Counted from the stretch's first letter, positions 26,388 through 35,288 are shown. The stretch: DNA of 64,000 bases from Eubacteriales bacterium (GCA_030537935.1 JAUNUY010000004.1:82187-146186), one strand, 5' to 3'. Notes: generated from the letters alone by a model not told the origin. Made by a program: numbers and translations.

Positions 26388-26901
26388 AACAGTGTTTCTA
26401 ATTGTTTGAGAGGAGGCGTATTTGAAGTAAGGAAGTTGCATCACTATGGCTTCGTCCTTTGGCCTTGTACCGGTATAGGCTGTGAACATGGATTTTCCTT
26501 GACGCTACAGGCACCTGCGTATCTGAAAGAACGTGCACTGAGATCGGGGTATTGAAGAGAACTCGGATTCAGGGGAAAATGGACAAAAGGAAGACGATAT
26601 GCAACAGGTGGCAGGAAAAAGGCCGATGGGATTCTTAGAAGGTTAATATTTGATGAAATAAAGAATAATATTGATGCACATAAATCGTTTGTAATCGGTC
26701 TTCGAGGTAGTAGTAGAATCGAAGATAGGATTGTCGGCAGCGGCTATCAAAAGAGAGAGAAAAATATGGGTTGTCGATCCATGGGAAAATACAAAATCGG
26801 AATATGTTCGTTATGATTTGATAAAAAAGGGAGGGATAGCAAATATCCCGGAAAAGAATATTATATTGGCGGAAAATATTAGGAGGAACAATCATGAATA
26901 A
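26388..26901 (+). pseudogene. Broken gene remnant upstream of the paralogue pair
   Basis: One frame is open from 26388 except for a TGA at 26553-26555. It gives plausible protein text such as GVFEVRKLHHYGFVLWPCTG before the stop and ILRRLIFDEIKNNIDAHKSF after it. Around the A5 run at 26760-26764 the sensible frame changes by one base: the downstream part reads WVVDPWENTKSEYVRYDLIK, then IANIPEKNIILAENIRRNNH, and stops at TAA 26899-26901. Removing one A joins the two parts. The stop overlaps the next gene's ATG by 8 nt, as in a coupled operon. AGAGGAGG at 26409-26416 could be an old ribosome site but no start codon follows it. No family was recognised. Chance open frames are possible, mainly for the 5' part. 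Confidence 0.45.
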
Positions 26902-27895
26902 GAAAAGGTACTCTATCTCCTTGTTTTTATTGTCACTGGCAGCTTACATGATAATCTTCATGCCGAGTGTCGATGCATTTAGCATGGATACGTTGCAAGA
27001 GGACAAGGATGCTTTCGAAGAGATAATGAAATACAATGAAGAAATACAGAAGACGGCAGAGAGTGATTATGCTTGGAAACCGATTGAAGGGGCCAAGGTT
27101 GAATACGACATGGCATATAAACAGTATTTTCTGCTTCGGCCGTATCTTTTGGAATCCTTTACCAGGGAAGAGTTTGAACAAGCAGCTGCAGAAAGTCTGA
27201 GTTATTGGAGCATTCCAATACGGCTGACCAATGGGGAATGGTTAGAAGGTGCAGTGGCACTGGATATACCGTTGACGGAAAGAGCAGTGGATTTTTCTGT
27301 CGAAAGGGATTCGGAGGAACGAGAAAGATTCAAATCGCTATGGTCCGGTCGAAGTAAATCTTCTGAAATGATGGGCTCGTCTGAGTTGGGTTATGAACTG
27401 AGGGTGAGTACAAAACAGCTGGAAGATATCCTGGGCGAACCGTTCAATCCGGAGGATCCCAATAAAGTATATATTATGGGACGAAATTTTGATTTCGGAG
27501 CATTTTTGGCCGTTTACTTTGACCGGGACGACCGCTGTATGTTTATATGCCTGGATGATTATGGTTTTAGTGATGAATCGGGCAGAATGAGAACGGGAGG
27601 AGTTTATGACTTTGAAACGGTTCGGGCGGCGTACCTGAATATGGATTTTGGTCCCACAGTGGATGAAAATGGTAATCTGCTTGTTGATGGCATGGGTCCG
27701 TCCGGATATAAAAAGGACATCGGTCCCTTGCCGGAGTCAAAGTTTTTTAACCGTACGTCAGTGGAACAAGCTTATGTTTCCCCGGTGCAATATTTGCCAA
27801 TCGTCGCCTTGCCCATACTCTTACTGGTTTCCGTATTTATTTTATACGGATATAAAAAAAGAAAGATTAGTGAAGATTTGGGTAGTAGTATTTAA
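26894..27895 (+). CDS. Membrane-anchored exported protein of unknown family, copy 1
   Basis: The 333-residue protein is not recognised. It has an N-terminal signal peptide (MNKKRYSISLFLLSLAAYMI, likely cut after VDA near residue 28). An acidic exported region of about 270 residues follows. One C-terminal membrane helix (YLPIVALPILLLVSVFILYG) and a short basic tail (KKRKISED) complete it, so the bulk should face outside. Striking segments are SIPIRLTNGEWLEGAVALDI, ILGEPFNPEDPNKVYIMGRN and YFDRDDRCMFICLDDYGF. GGAGGAACAATC gives a good start. It lies in an AT-rich island right behind a broken gene and before a close paralogue. A lipoprotein or sortase signal is absent. Confidence 0.85.
   Translation: MNKKRYSISLFLLSLAAYMIIFMPSVDAFSMDTLQEDKDAFEEIMKYNEEIQKTAESDYAWKPIEGAKVEYDMAYKQYFLLRPYLLESFTREEFEQAAAESLSYWSIPIRLTNGEWLEGAVALDIPLTERAVDFSVERDSEERERFKSLWSGRSKSSEMMGSSELGYELRVSTKQLEDILGEPFNPEDPNKVYIMGRNFDFGAFLAVYFDRDDRCMFICLDDYGFSDESGRMRTGGVYDFETVRAAYLNMDFGPTVDENGNLLVDGMGPSGYKKDIGPLPESKFFNRTSVEQAYVSPVQYLPIVALPILLLVSVFILYGYKKRKISEDLGSSI
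27545..27616 (+). repeat. 72-nt block identical to 28618-28689
   Basis: This segment of copy 1 is identical, base for base, to 28618-28689 in copy 2, while the flanks differ at many positions. It encodes the CLDDYGFSDESGRMRTGGVY stretch. The pattern points to recent duplication with conversion between copies. Confidence 0.85.
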
Positions 27896-28008
27896 TGAGC
27901 ACTTCGTAAAAAGAGAAAATGAATTATAGTGTGAGAGAATATTTTGAGAAAGGAAATTATGTGTGAGAAAGATACATAATACCTACACTATTCGCTTTCT
28001 TTCTCCTT

Positions 28009-28950
28009 GTGACAATTGGTTTTATACCGAGGGTTGAGGCTTTCAATATCGACACTTTACAAGAAGATAAGGCAGCATTTGAAGAAGTAATGAAGTATGA
28101 TGAAGAAATTCAAAAGACGACTGAGAATTATTTTCCGTGGCAACCGATTGAAGGAGCCAAGGTTGAATATGACATGGCATATAAGCAATACTGTATGCTG
28201 AATCCTTATTTATTGGAATCTTTTACCAGGGAGGATTTTGAACAGGCGGCACGGGAAAGTGACAGTTACTGGAGCATACCGATTCGACTGACAAATGGGG
28301 AATGGCTGGAAGCGGCAGTGGCATTGAATTATCCCATAACGGAAAGAGTTTTGGATTTCTTTCTCGGGAAGACGCCAAAATCGCAAGAAGATAGGGCACA
28401 TTATCGCTCCGTGTTGTCAGAGGAGCGAGCACCATCTGAGCTTATTGGTCCATCAGAGTTGGGCAATAAAGAGCCGATAACTATTGCGAGGCTGGAAGAA
28501 ATTCTGGGAGAGCCATATAATCCGGAAGATAGTAATAAGGTATATATACTGGGTAGGAATTTTGATCTTCGTGCTTCTTTGGCGATATACTTTGACCGGG
28601 AAGACCGTTGCATGTTCATATGCCTGGATGATTATGGTTTTAGTGATGAATCGGGCAGAATGAGAACGGGAGGAGTTTATGACTTTGAAGCGGTTCGGGC
28701 GGCGTACTTGAACATGGATTTCGGTCCTGACGTGGTCAAAAATGAGGATATTCAGTTCATCGGTCCGGGCCCGTCCGGATATAAAAAGGACATCGGTCCT
28801 TTGCCGGAGTCAAAGTTCTTTAGCCGCACTTCAGCGCTACAGGCCCATGTTTCCCCGGTGCAATATTTGCCAATCGTTGCCTTGCCCATACTCCTACTGG
28901 TTTCCGTATTTCTTGTTCATGGATATGGGAAAAGAAAAATTAACGAGTAA
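28009..28950 (+). CDS. Membrane-anchored exported protein of unknown family, copy 2 with damaged N-terminus
   Basis: This is a paralogue of the preceding gene across its whole exported domain and C-terminal membrane helix (YLPIVALPILLLVSVFLVHG, tail KRKINE). From GTG 28009 the product is 313 residues with a shortened, poor signal peptide (MTIGFIPRVEAF). The hydrophobic stretch LFAFFLLVTIGF continues upstream in this frame without a start codon. A GTG at 27963, behind AAAGGAAATTAT, reads MRKIHNTYTIRF, like the start of copy 1, but in another frame. A one-base shift in the signal region is therefore likely, and export of this copy may be impaired. Function unknown. Confidence 0.7.
   Translation: MTIGFIPRVEAFNIDTLQEDKAAFEEVMKYDEEIQKTTENYFPWQPIEGAKVEYDMAYKQYCMLNPYLLESFTREDFEQAARESDSYWSIPIRLTNGEWLEAAVALNYPITERVLDFFLGKTPKSQEDRAHYRSVLSEERAPSELIGPSELGNKEPITIARLEEILGEPYNPEDSNKVYILGRNFDLRASLAIYFDREDRCMFICLDDYGFSDESGRMRTGGVYDFEAVRAAYLNMDFGPDVVKNEDIQFIGPGPSGYKKDIGPLPESKFFSRTSALQAHVSPVQYLPIVALPILLLVSVFLVHGYGKRKINE
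28618..28689 (+). repeat. 72-nt block identical to 27545-27616
   Basis: This is the second member of the identical pair, in copy 2. See the copy 1 entry for the interpretation. Confidence 0.85.
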
Positions 28951-29042
28951 GGGAACTTTTCGTTCCATAGCTGAATCAATGGTGACAGGCGTTGTTATTG
29001 AGATGAATGCTGATATGCGGGGATAAAAATCAATGAACTTAT

Positions 29043-29099
29043 AAACGGACTGCGATCACGCTGACTTGAGTCAGGGCGAGAGCAGTCCGTTTGCATTTT
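29043..29099. terminator. Bidirectional terminator at the island's right edge
   Basis: AAACGGACTGC (29043-29053) pairs with GCAGTCCGTTT (29082-29092). An inner hairpin CTGACT-TG-AGTCAG (29061-29074) sits in the loop, and TTTGCATTTT follows on the plus strand. It separates the plus-strand paralogues from the minus-strand operon and could serve both. Confidence 0.8.
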
Positions 29100-29179
29100 C
29101 GGTTGAGTTGCAGTGGCAAGGGTATTCATCCGGACATACCATATTGTTGAAAATATATCCGGCGGTTAAGGTCATTATT

Positions 29180-30346
29180 TCATTGTACAATGTGTTCCTT
29201 TAAGGTCTCAATCATGTCATCAAATGGGACGAGGACCTCTCCCTGTATCATCCGGTCGCTACCGCCGCCGCGGATTGTATTGCTTTTACGCAATATGTCG
29301 GCGATGGAGCGGAGACCGGCATCACGGTTGCAACAAGCAAATAATTTCTTTTCATCATACATGCCGGTAACCAGGCAGAGACCGGTGAAGCGTTCCGCCA
29401 TACCGTCCGCCAGATAGATGAGGCTTCGCATATCCGCATCCGGAAAGTGCAGGCGGGTGAGCGGACTATCTTGTACGGTCGAAGACAATATATTGTCCGC
29501 CAGGAGGCGACGAAGACGAATCGCTTCATGTTCGGCATTCGACAGACGTGTCAGTAAATCTTCTACGGCACAATCCAACGTACCTTTCTCCGCACTCAAT
29601 GTGCGGGAGATGATGTCCAACATTTGTTCCTTGCAGATGGCATCCTCCACGGCATAACAGCCCAAAACCAAGGTCAAACGAACACCGCCCTTATAATTCT
29701 TTCGGTCGGTAAAATGGATGGCACCCACCTCCCCGGTGGTATGAGTATGTGTGCCGCAGCAGGCACAGGCATCCACACCGGGAATTTGGACAATACGTAT
29801 TTTTCCGTACAATTTCTTTTTACTGCGATAGGGGATTGTTGCCGCTTCCAGTTCATCATACAGATGGACTTCAACCGGCCGATTTTCGGTTATAATCTCA
29901 TGACAACGTCGCTCAATGTCTGCCAGTTCCTCCGTCGTGATGGGACCGTTATAGTCGATGGTGACCGTACCGTCGGACATGTGAAAGCCTACATTTTGAT
30001 AACCGAATCGTTCATGTACCACGCCTGAGACGATGTGTTCGCCCGTGTGTTCTTGCATGCGGGCATAGCGAAGAGGCCAGTCCAGACGGCCAGATACAGA
30101 TGTGCCGGCCTCGAGCGGTTCATCCGTCTGATGGACGATGATATCATCTCGATAATAAGTGTTCCGTACTGCCACATTAGAAAGATATCCTTGATCGCCG
30201 GGTTGGCCACCGCCCTCCGGATAGAAGGCGGTTTGATCAAGGATAATCTCATAGTGCTTATTTACTTTTTGACAGGACAGAACAGTGGCCTGAAATTCAC
30301 GGCAATATACATCATCGTAAAACAGGCATACCGTTTTTTCCGTCAT
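29180..30346 (-). CDS. AlaX-type alanyl-tRNA editing protein with DHHA1 domain
   Basis: Stand-alone AlaX proteins hydrolyse mischarged aminoacyl-tRNA-Ala. The 388-residue protein has the second additional domain of AlaRS: FYPEGGGQPGDQG near 41-53, zinc ligands His100 and His104 in HTGEH, and Cys196/His200 in the CCGTH block. The DHHA1-like C-terminal part runs from about 290 to the end, including a Gly-rich stretch near 370. It is the last gene of the ygeX/ygeY/ygeW operon, starting 2 nt after the carbamate kinase stop. That link suggests it clears tRNA charged with a pathway intermediate. The family call is firm; the special role is inference. Confidence 0.87.
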   Translation of the reverse strand: MTEKTVCLFYDDVYCREFQATVLSCQKVNKHYEIILDQTAFYPEGGGQPGDQGYLSNVAVRNTYYRDDIIVHQTDEPLEAGTSVSGRLDWPLRYARMQEHTGEHIVSGVVHERFGYQNVGFHMSDGTVTIDYNGPITTEELADIERRCHEIITENRPVEVHLYDELEAATIPYRSKKKLYGKIRIVQIPGVDACACCGTHTHTTGEVGAIHFTDRKNYKGGVRLTLVLGCYAVEDAICKEQMLDIISRTLSAEKGTLDCAVEDLLTRLSNAEHEAIRLRRLLADNILSSTVQDSPLTRLHFPDADMRSLIYLADGMAERFTGLCLVTGMYDEKKLFACCNRDAGLRSIADILRKSNTIRGGGSDRMIQGEVLVPFDDMIETLKEHIVQ

Positions 30347-30348
30347 GG

Positions 30349-31281
30349 CTATTTCCGAATCGCCGTTCCGGTCTTTCCGGCAATACCGTCTTTTGCTTTT
30401 TCAAGCAAGGTAATCAATGCCGTACGGCCTTCTTTGGACTCGGCAAAGAGGGTTGCGGCCTCAACCTTGGGCAGCATGGAGCCCGGTGCGAAATGGCCTT
30501 CGCCCATGTATTGGCGTGCCTGTTCCGTGGTGATTTCACCCAACCATTCTTCGTTTTCCTTACCCCAGTTAATGGCGGCTTTTTCTACGGCCGTAAGAAC
30601 GATGAATGCATCCGCATCAATGTTCTGTGCCAGCACGCAGCTTGCAAAGTCCTTGTCGATAACGGCGCCTACACCTTTCAGGCCCTTGCCTTCACGGATA
30701 ACGGGGATACCGCCGCCACCGCCGGCGATGACAACCTGTCCGGCATCCAGCAATTCCTTCACCGTTTCGATTTCAACGATTTCTTTCGGTCTCGGAGAAG
30801 CAACCACACGACGGTAACCACGTCCGGCATCTTCCTTAACCTGTTCCCCTTTGGCAATCAAGGCATCGGCTTCTTCTTTTGTCATGAAAGCGCCGATGGG
30901 CTTGGTCGGGTTCTTGAATGCTTCATCTGCCGGGTCAACGACAACCTGTGTCACCAAGGTGGCAACCGGTTTGTCGATACCGCGACTCAAGAGTTCCTCG
31001 CGTAATGCGTTTTGCAAATCGTATCCGATATATGCCTGACTCATGGCCACGCATACGGACAGGGGCATTTCCGGTTGTCCCGGATTATTCTTAGCATATT
31101 CGCTCATGGCGAGGTTGATCATGCCGACCTGCGGGCCGTTACCATGAGAAACAACCACTTCATGGCCTTCTTCCAATAAGTCCGCAATTGCCTTGGACGT
31201 ATTCTTTACCGCTTCCATCTGCTCCGTCAGGTTACTGCCGAGCGCGTTACCGCCAAGGGCAATGACTATTCTTTTTTTCAT
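30349..31281 (-). CDS. arcC: Carbamate kinase
   Basis: The enzyme makes ATP from carbamoyl phosphate and ADP, releasing carbamate that decays to ammonia and CO2. ATG 31281 follows GGAGGAAGATTG; the product is 310 residues, normal for the family. It carries KKRIVIALGGNALGSN at the start, SHGNGPQVGMINLAM near 46-60, and the nucleotide block AGGGGGIPVI with the K/D network after it. In this locus it would harvest ATP from carbamoyl phosphate released by YgeW, the role of YqeA/ArcC in related clusters. Confidence 0.95.
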   Translation of the reverse strand: MKKRIVIALGGNALGSNLTEQMEAVKNTSKAIADLLEEGHEVVVSHGNGPQVGMINLAMSEYAKNNPGQPEMPLSVCVAMSQAYIGYDLQNALREELLSRGIDKPVATLVTQVVVDPADEAFKNPTKPIGAFMTKEEADALIAKGEQVKEDAGRGYRRVVASPRPKEIVEIETVKELLDAGQVVIAGGGGGIPVIREGKGLKGVGAVIDKDFASCVLAQNIDADAFIVLTAVEKAAINWGKENEEWLGEITTEQARQYMGEGHFAPGSMLPKVEAATLFAESKEGRTALITLLEKAKDGIAGKTGTAIRK

Positions 31282-31325
31282 CAATCTTCCTCCGTTAAAA
31301 TAGGGTAGTAGTTATCATACAGATA

Positions 31326-31356
31326 ATATGAGCCCCGTCAAAGACGAGGCGCATAT
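31326..31356 (-). other. Hairpin between ygeW and arcC
   Basis: ATATG and GCCCCGTC (31326-31339) pair with GACGAGGC and CATAT (31343-31356) around an AAA loop with one internal mismatch. On the minus strand it is followed by TATTATCTGT, not a clean T-run, so it may be a weak terminator or a message-stabilising or processing hairpin. Confidence 0.5.
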
Positions 31357-31394
31357 TTATGTCTATCGTGTTTCAGATATGAATTCGGTGACGA

Positions 31395-32588
31395 TTAGTC
31401 GTCTACACGAACCTTTGCCGCTTTTTCAAGCGCTTTCAGCTTCGCAACCGGATCTTTTACCTTAGCCAGGAAGATCATTGCCGCGATGATGTACGGTTTG
31501 TAGCTTGCTTCTTTGTACAGCGGGTTGATGTAACGTTCGAATACGGACTCATCAACTTCACCGTCTTTACAGCTCAGTCCCGTGATATCAGCCGGCAAGC
31601 AGTGCATGTACAATGCTTTTCCGTCTTTGGTCAGAGACATCATTTCCTCGGTGCAAGCCCAGTCCATGTGCTTCTTGTTTTCTTCCAAGAGTTCTTGTTC
31701 CAGCTTGTCTACGCCGGCCATGTCGCCTTCGCCGTAGAGTTTCGTTCTCTTTTCCATAGCGGAGAAAGATGCCCAGCTCTTCGGGTAAACGATGTCCGCA
31801 TCTTTGAATGCTTCCTTCATGTCGTTGGTCTTCTTGAAAGAACCGCCCGTAGATGCAGCGTTTTTCTTGGCAACTTCTTCAACTTCCGGGAAGATGTCAT
31901 AGCCTTCCGGATGTGCCAGTACAACGTCCATACCGAAACGTGTAAACAGGCCTACGATACCCTGGGGTACGGAGAGGGGTTTACCGTAAGACGGGGAGTA
32001 TGCCCACGTCATGGCAACCTTCTTGCCCTTCAGGTTCTCAACGCCGCCGAAGTGGTTGATTACGTGTAACATATCAGCCATGGCCTGCGTCGGATGGTCG
32101 ATATCACATTGCAGGTTAACCAACGTCGGTCTCTGCTCCAGGATACCTTCCTCGTTACCTTCTTTAACAGCGTCCATGAATGTGTGCATGTACGCGTTAC
32201 CTTTACCGATATACATGTCATCACGGATACCGATTACGTCAGCCATGAAAGAAACCATGTTGGCCGTTTCACGTACCGTCTCGCCGTGTGCGATCTGAGA
32301 TTTGCCTTCATCCAAGTCCTGTACTTCCAAACCTAAGAGGTTACAAGCGGAAGCAAAAGAGAATCTCGTTCTCGTGGAGTTGTCACGGAACAGGGAGATA
32401 CCCAGACCGGAATCAAAAATCTTCGTAGAGATGCCTTGCTCTCTCAGATAACGCAGCGCATCGGCTACCTGGAAGGTTGCCGAAATTTCGTCATCCGTCT
32501 TTTCCCATGTAAGGAAAAAGTCATTGTGATACATGTTGGAAAAGTTCAGCTTTTCGAGTTTATCGGTAAATTTGTTTAAGTTAGACAT
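31395..32588 (-). CDS. ygeW: Knotted carbamoyltransferase YgeW
   Basis: YgeW belongs to the knotted subgroup of aspartate/ornithine carbamoyltransferases. It probably phosphorolyses a carbamoylated intermediate to carbamoyl phosphate in anaerobic purine degradation. The 397-residue protein shows the carbamoyl-phosphate motif STRTR (71-75), the His-containing DHPTQAMADMLH block, TWAYSPSYGKPLSVPQG and the HCLPAD motif. GAGAATTAAACGA precedes the ATG. It lies between ygeY and arcC on one strand. The natural substrate is not settled for the family. Confidence 0.94.
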   Translation of the reverse strand: MSNLNKFTDKLEKLNFSNMYHNDFFLTWEKTDDEISATFQVADALRYLREQGISTKIFDSGLGISLFRDNSTRTRFSFASACNLLGLEVQDLDEGKSQIAHGETVRETANMVSFMADVIGIRDDMYIGKGNAYMHTFMDAVKEGNEEGILEQRPTLVNLQCDIDHPTQAMADMLHVINHFGGVENLKGKKVAMTWAYSPSYGKPLSVPQGIVGLFTRFGMDVVLAHPEGYDIFPEVEEVAKKNAASTGGSFKKTNDMKEAFKDADIVYPKSWASFSAMEKRTKLYGEGDMAGVDKLEQELLEENKKHMDWACTEEMMSLTKDGKALYMHCLPADITGLSCKDGEVDESVFERYINPLYKEASYKPYIIAAMIFLAKVKDPVAKLKALEKAAKVRVDD

Positions 32589-32617
32589 TCGTTTAATTCT
32601 CCTTTGAATACTAAAAA

Positions 32618-32642
32618 TGTACAGGGAGGGGAGTCCCCTCCC
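32618..32642 (-). terminator. GC-rich hairpin with T-run between ygeY and ygeW
   Basis: GGGAGGGG (32624-32631) and CCCCTCCC (32635-32642) form a perfect 8-bp stem with a 3-nt loop. Read on the minus strand it is followed by TGTACATTTTT. It looks like an internal, probably leaky, terminator lowering expression of ygeW and arcC relative to ygeY. Confidence 0.6.
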
Positions 32643-32675
32643 CGCAAGTTTGTTACTTTGTTAATTTGGATGCAA

Positions 32676-34010
32676 TTAGTCCTGCGTGTAGATGGTCGGG
32701 AGTGCTGCATAAACTGCCGCACACATAACCAGGTCTTGCTTCCAAGTGATTTCGTTCGGCGCATGTGCCTGATCTTCGGCACCCGGTCCGAAACCGATAA
32801 CGGGGATTCCGTTACGTCCCATGATAGAAACGCCGTTTGTGGAGAACGTCCACTTGTCCGTCAACGGACGTGCGGAACGCTTCGGCATTTCAGCTTCCGG
32901 GCCGATACGTTTGTCGCCGTAGAGGCTCTTGTAAGCCTTCTCCAGAGACTTCGTTACCTTGTGATCTTCCGGAATAACCCAAGTCGGGAAGTAGCACTCG
33001 ATCGGGTATTGTTCACCCGTCCAGGACGGTCTGTCATATTGATACATGGATACGACTGCACCATGCTTCTTAACAGCCGGGAGATCTTCGATTTCCTTGA
33101 GGCAGGATTGCCAGGTTTCACCGGCCGTCATACGACGATCCAGAGAGATGGCACAGCTGTCCGCTACCGCACAGCGGGACGGAGACGTAAAGAAGATTTC
33201 GGAGGTCGTTACGGTACCGCGGCCCAGGAAGTTTGCTTCCTTGTATTCCGGGTTGTACTTCTCATCCAACATCTTCACGAGGCCCTTGATTTCAACACTG
33301 TCATCAGCGGGGTTCTCGTTCAGTTGTTCTACTTCTTTCAGGATTTCAGCCATCTTGTAGATTGCGTTGTCACCACGCTCCGGAGCGGAACCGTGGCAGG
33401 ATACGCCTTTTACGTCGATGCGGATTTCCATACGTCCACGTTGTCCTCTGTAGATACCACCGTCCGTCGGCTCTGTGGAGACAACGAATTCCGGCTTACA
33501 GAGTTTTTCATATCCGGGAATTTGCACGTCCTTCTTGAGGATGTATTCCCAGCACATTCCGTCACAGTCTTCTTCCTGTACGGAACCTACAACCATTGCG
33601 GTATACTTATCGTTCAGCAGACCGAGGTCTTTCATAATCTTACATGCATATACTGCGGAGATTACACCACCGGTCTGATCGGATACGCCGCGGCCGCCGA
33701 TTTCAACGTCCGTTTCATATCCTTCGTGGGGATCGAAGTCCCAGTTATCGATGTTACCGATACCTACCGTATCAATGTGTCCATCAAAGCAGATAACCTT
33801 TTCTCCGGTGCCCATCCAGCCCATCACGTTTCCCAACGGATCGATCCAGGTCTTGTTGAAGCCGAGCATATCCATTTCTTCTTGAATACGCTTTGCTTTC
33901 GGTCCCTCATGACAGCTTTCACTCGGCAACTTAATGGTGTCGCGCAGGAATTTTGTCATTGCCGCTTCATAGTTTTGAGCGGCCTCTTTGATAGCATCAA
34001 AATTTAACAT
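32676..34010 (-). CDS. ygeY: YgeY-family M20 metallohydrolase
   Basis: The 444-residue M20-type amidohydrolase of the YgeY group always travels with ygeX and ygeW in selenium- or purine-linked loci. Metal-site blocks are [13 protein letters not shown] near 74-86, [13 protein letters not shown], and the [11 protein letters not shown] motif with the catalytic Glu. The dimerisation domain follows, then a late HAPNE motif. It is likely to release an amino group or acyl group from an intermediate of ring-opened purine breakdown. GGAGGACGATAAA precedes the ATG. Substrate not proven. Confidence 0.93.
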   Translation of the reverse strand: MLNFDAIKEAAQNYEAAMTKFLRDTIKLPSESCHEGPKAKRIQEEMDMLGFNKTWIDPLGNVMGWMGTGEKVICFDGHIDTVGIGNIDNWDFDPHEGYETDVEIGGRGVSDQTGGVISAVYACKIMKDLGLLNDKYTAMVVGSVQEEDCDGMCWEYILKKDVQIPGYEKLCKPEFVVSTEPTDGGIYRGQRGRMEIRIDVKGVSCHGSAPERGDNAIYKMAEILKEVEQLNENPADDSVEIKGLVKMLDEKYNPEYKEANFLGRGTVTTSEIFFTSPSRCAVADSCAISLDRRMTAGETWQSCLKEIEDLPAVKKHGAVVSMYQYDRPSWTGEQYPIECYFPTWVIPEDHKVTKSLEKAYKSLYGDKRIGPEAEMPKRSARPLTDKWTFSTNGVSIMGRNGIPVIGFGPGAEDQAHAPNEITWKQDLVMCAAVYAALPTIYTQD

Positions 34011-34043
34011 TTTATCGTCCTCCTTTATATAAAAAATTGTTAA

Positions 34044-35258
34044 CTAGTTTAACTCGAAGTGCTTACCTTCCCAAACGATTTCTTTGAAACGTTCCGGATC
34101 GGTATCGCCTTCGGTAGAGAAGAGCAGCACGACGGAGTCTTTTCCGAGTTCGAGTTCATCGCGAAGCTCTTTCATGTTGTCATCCAACATGATGCTTGCC
34201 AAAATACCGAACGGAACGGCTCCCGATTCACCGGAGATGACTTGTGCATCACCTTTGAACGGTGCGGCCAACATTCTCATGCCTCGTTCCGACGTCCAGT
34301 CGGGTGCGGAAACGAAAACATCTACATGGTTCTTCAGAATATCCCAGGAAAGGGTATTCGGCTCACCGCAAGCCAGTCCGGCTTGGATGGTTTGCATGGA
34401 ACCGCCGACGATTTTACGTTCACCGGTTCCGGCTTTTGCGCCTTCATACAGACAAGCAGCCACGTCCGCTTCGACAACGATGAATTTCGGAGGGTTGTTC
34501 GGATAGAGGTTTGCGAAATAACCAACTGCCGCACCGGCCAGGGAGCCTACACCCGCCTGAACGAATACGTGCGTCGGACGGTCACATCCGGCTTCCTTCA
34601 GCTGTTCACTTGCTTCCAGCGCCATGGTGCCGTATCCCTGCATAATCCATTGCGGAATCTCTTCGTAACCTTCCCATGCCGTATCCTGTACGACAACGCC
34701 GTGCGGCGTTTTGTCCGCTTGTTCGGCGGCCATACGTACACAGTCATCGTAGTTTCCTTCTTCGATGGTGGCAATGGCATTTTCTTTCTTAATGTTTTCA
34801 AGTCTGGTAATCGTAGAGCCCTTCGGCATAAATACGACTGCCTTTTGACGCAGCTTGTTGGCTGCCCATGCAACGCCGCGGCCGTGGTTACCGTCGGTCG
34901 CCGTGAAGAATGTCGCTTCGCCGAATTCTTCTTTCAGTTTATCCGATGTGAGCGTGTCGTAGTCAAGTTCCGAAACATCCTTACCCGTCTCCTTTGCGAT
35001 GAATTTCGCCATGGCGAAGGATCCGCCCAATACCTTGAATGCATTCAGACCGAAACGGTAGCTTTCGTCCTTGACAAATACATCTTTGAGGCCCAGGTAC
35101 TCGGCCATGTTTTTCAACTCGGCGAGCGGGGTCACGGTGTATTGAGGAAAACTGCGGTGAAAAGATTTCGCCTTATTGGTTTCCTCAGATGACATACAAG
35201 CGAGATACTTGTCGTCAGTTTTCGGCATCTTGTTCGATACCCACAAAATGTTTTTCAT
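34044..35258 (-). CDS. dpaL: Diaminopropionate ammonia-lyase (YgeX)
   Basis: This PLP enzyme splits 2,3-diaminopropionate to pyruvate and two ammonia. The 404-residue product has the Schiff-base lysine Lys75 in RFGLNAFKVLGGSFA and the TDGNHGRGVAWAA block. The Gly-rich phosphate cradle is VFVQAGVGSLAGAAVGYF. Length and motifs match the E. coli YgeX enzyme. It follows the regulator gene after 30 nt on the minus strand and would supply pyruvate and nitrogen from the purine-derived three-carbon diamine. Confidence 0.95.
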   Translation of the reverse strand: MKNILWVSNKMPKTDDKYLACMSSEETNKAKSFHRSFPQYTVTPLAELKNMAEYLGLKDVFVKDESYRFGLNAFKVLGGSFAMAKFIAKETGKDVSELDYDTLTSDKLKEEFGEATFFTATDGNHGRGVAWAANKLRQKAVVFMPKGSTITRLENIKKENAIATIEEGNYDDCVRMAAEQADKTPHGVVVQDTAWEGYEEIPQWIMQGYGTMALEASEQLKEAGCDRPTHVFVQAGVGSLAGAAVGYFANLYPNNPPKFIVVEADVAACLYEGAKAGTGERKIVGGSMQTIQAGLACGEPNTLSWDILKNHVDVFVSAPDWTSERGMRMLAAPFKGDAQVISGESGAVPFGILASIMLDDNMKELRDELELGKDSVVLLFSTEGDTDPERFKEIVWEGKHFELN

Positions 35259-35288
35259 CGAAAAACCCTCCTTAAAAAATTTAAATAA

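Noticed and set aside
26553..26555. In-frame TGA read as selenocysteine
   Set aside because: No SECIS-like hairpin was recognised right after it and the same reading frame is also broken by a frameshift, so decay is the simpler explanation.
32604..35192. Long plus-strand open frames opposite ygeY and dpaL
   Set aside because: They mirror the coding frames of two well-supported genes and show no recognisable protein motifs.
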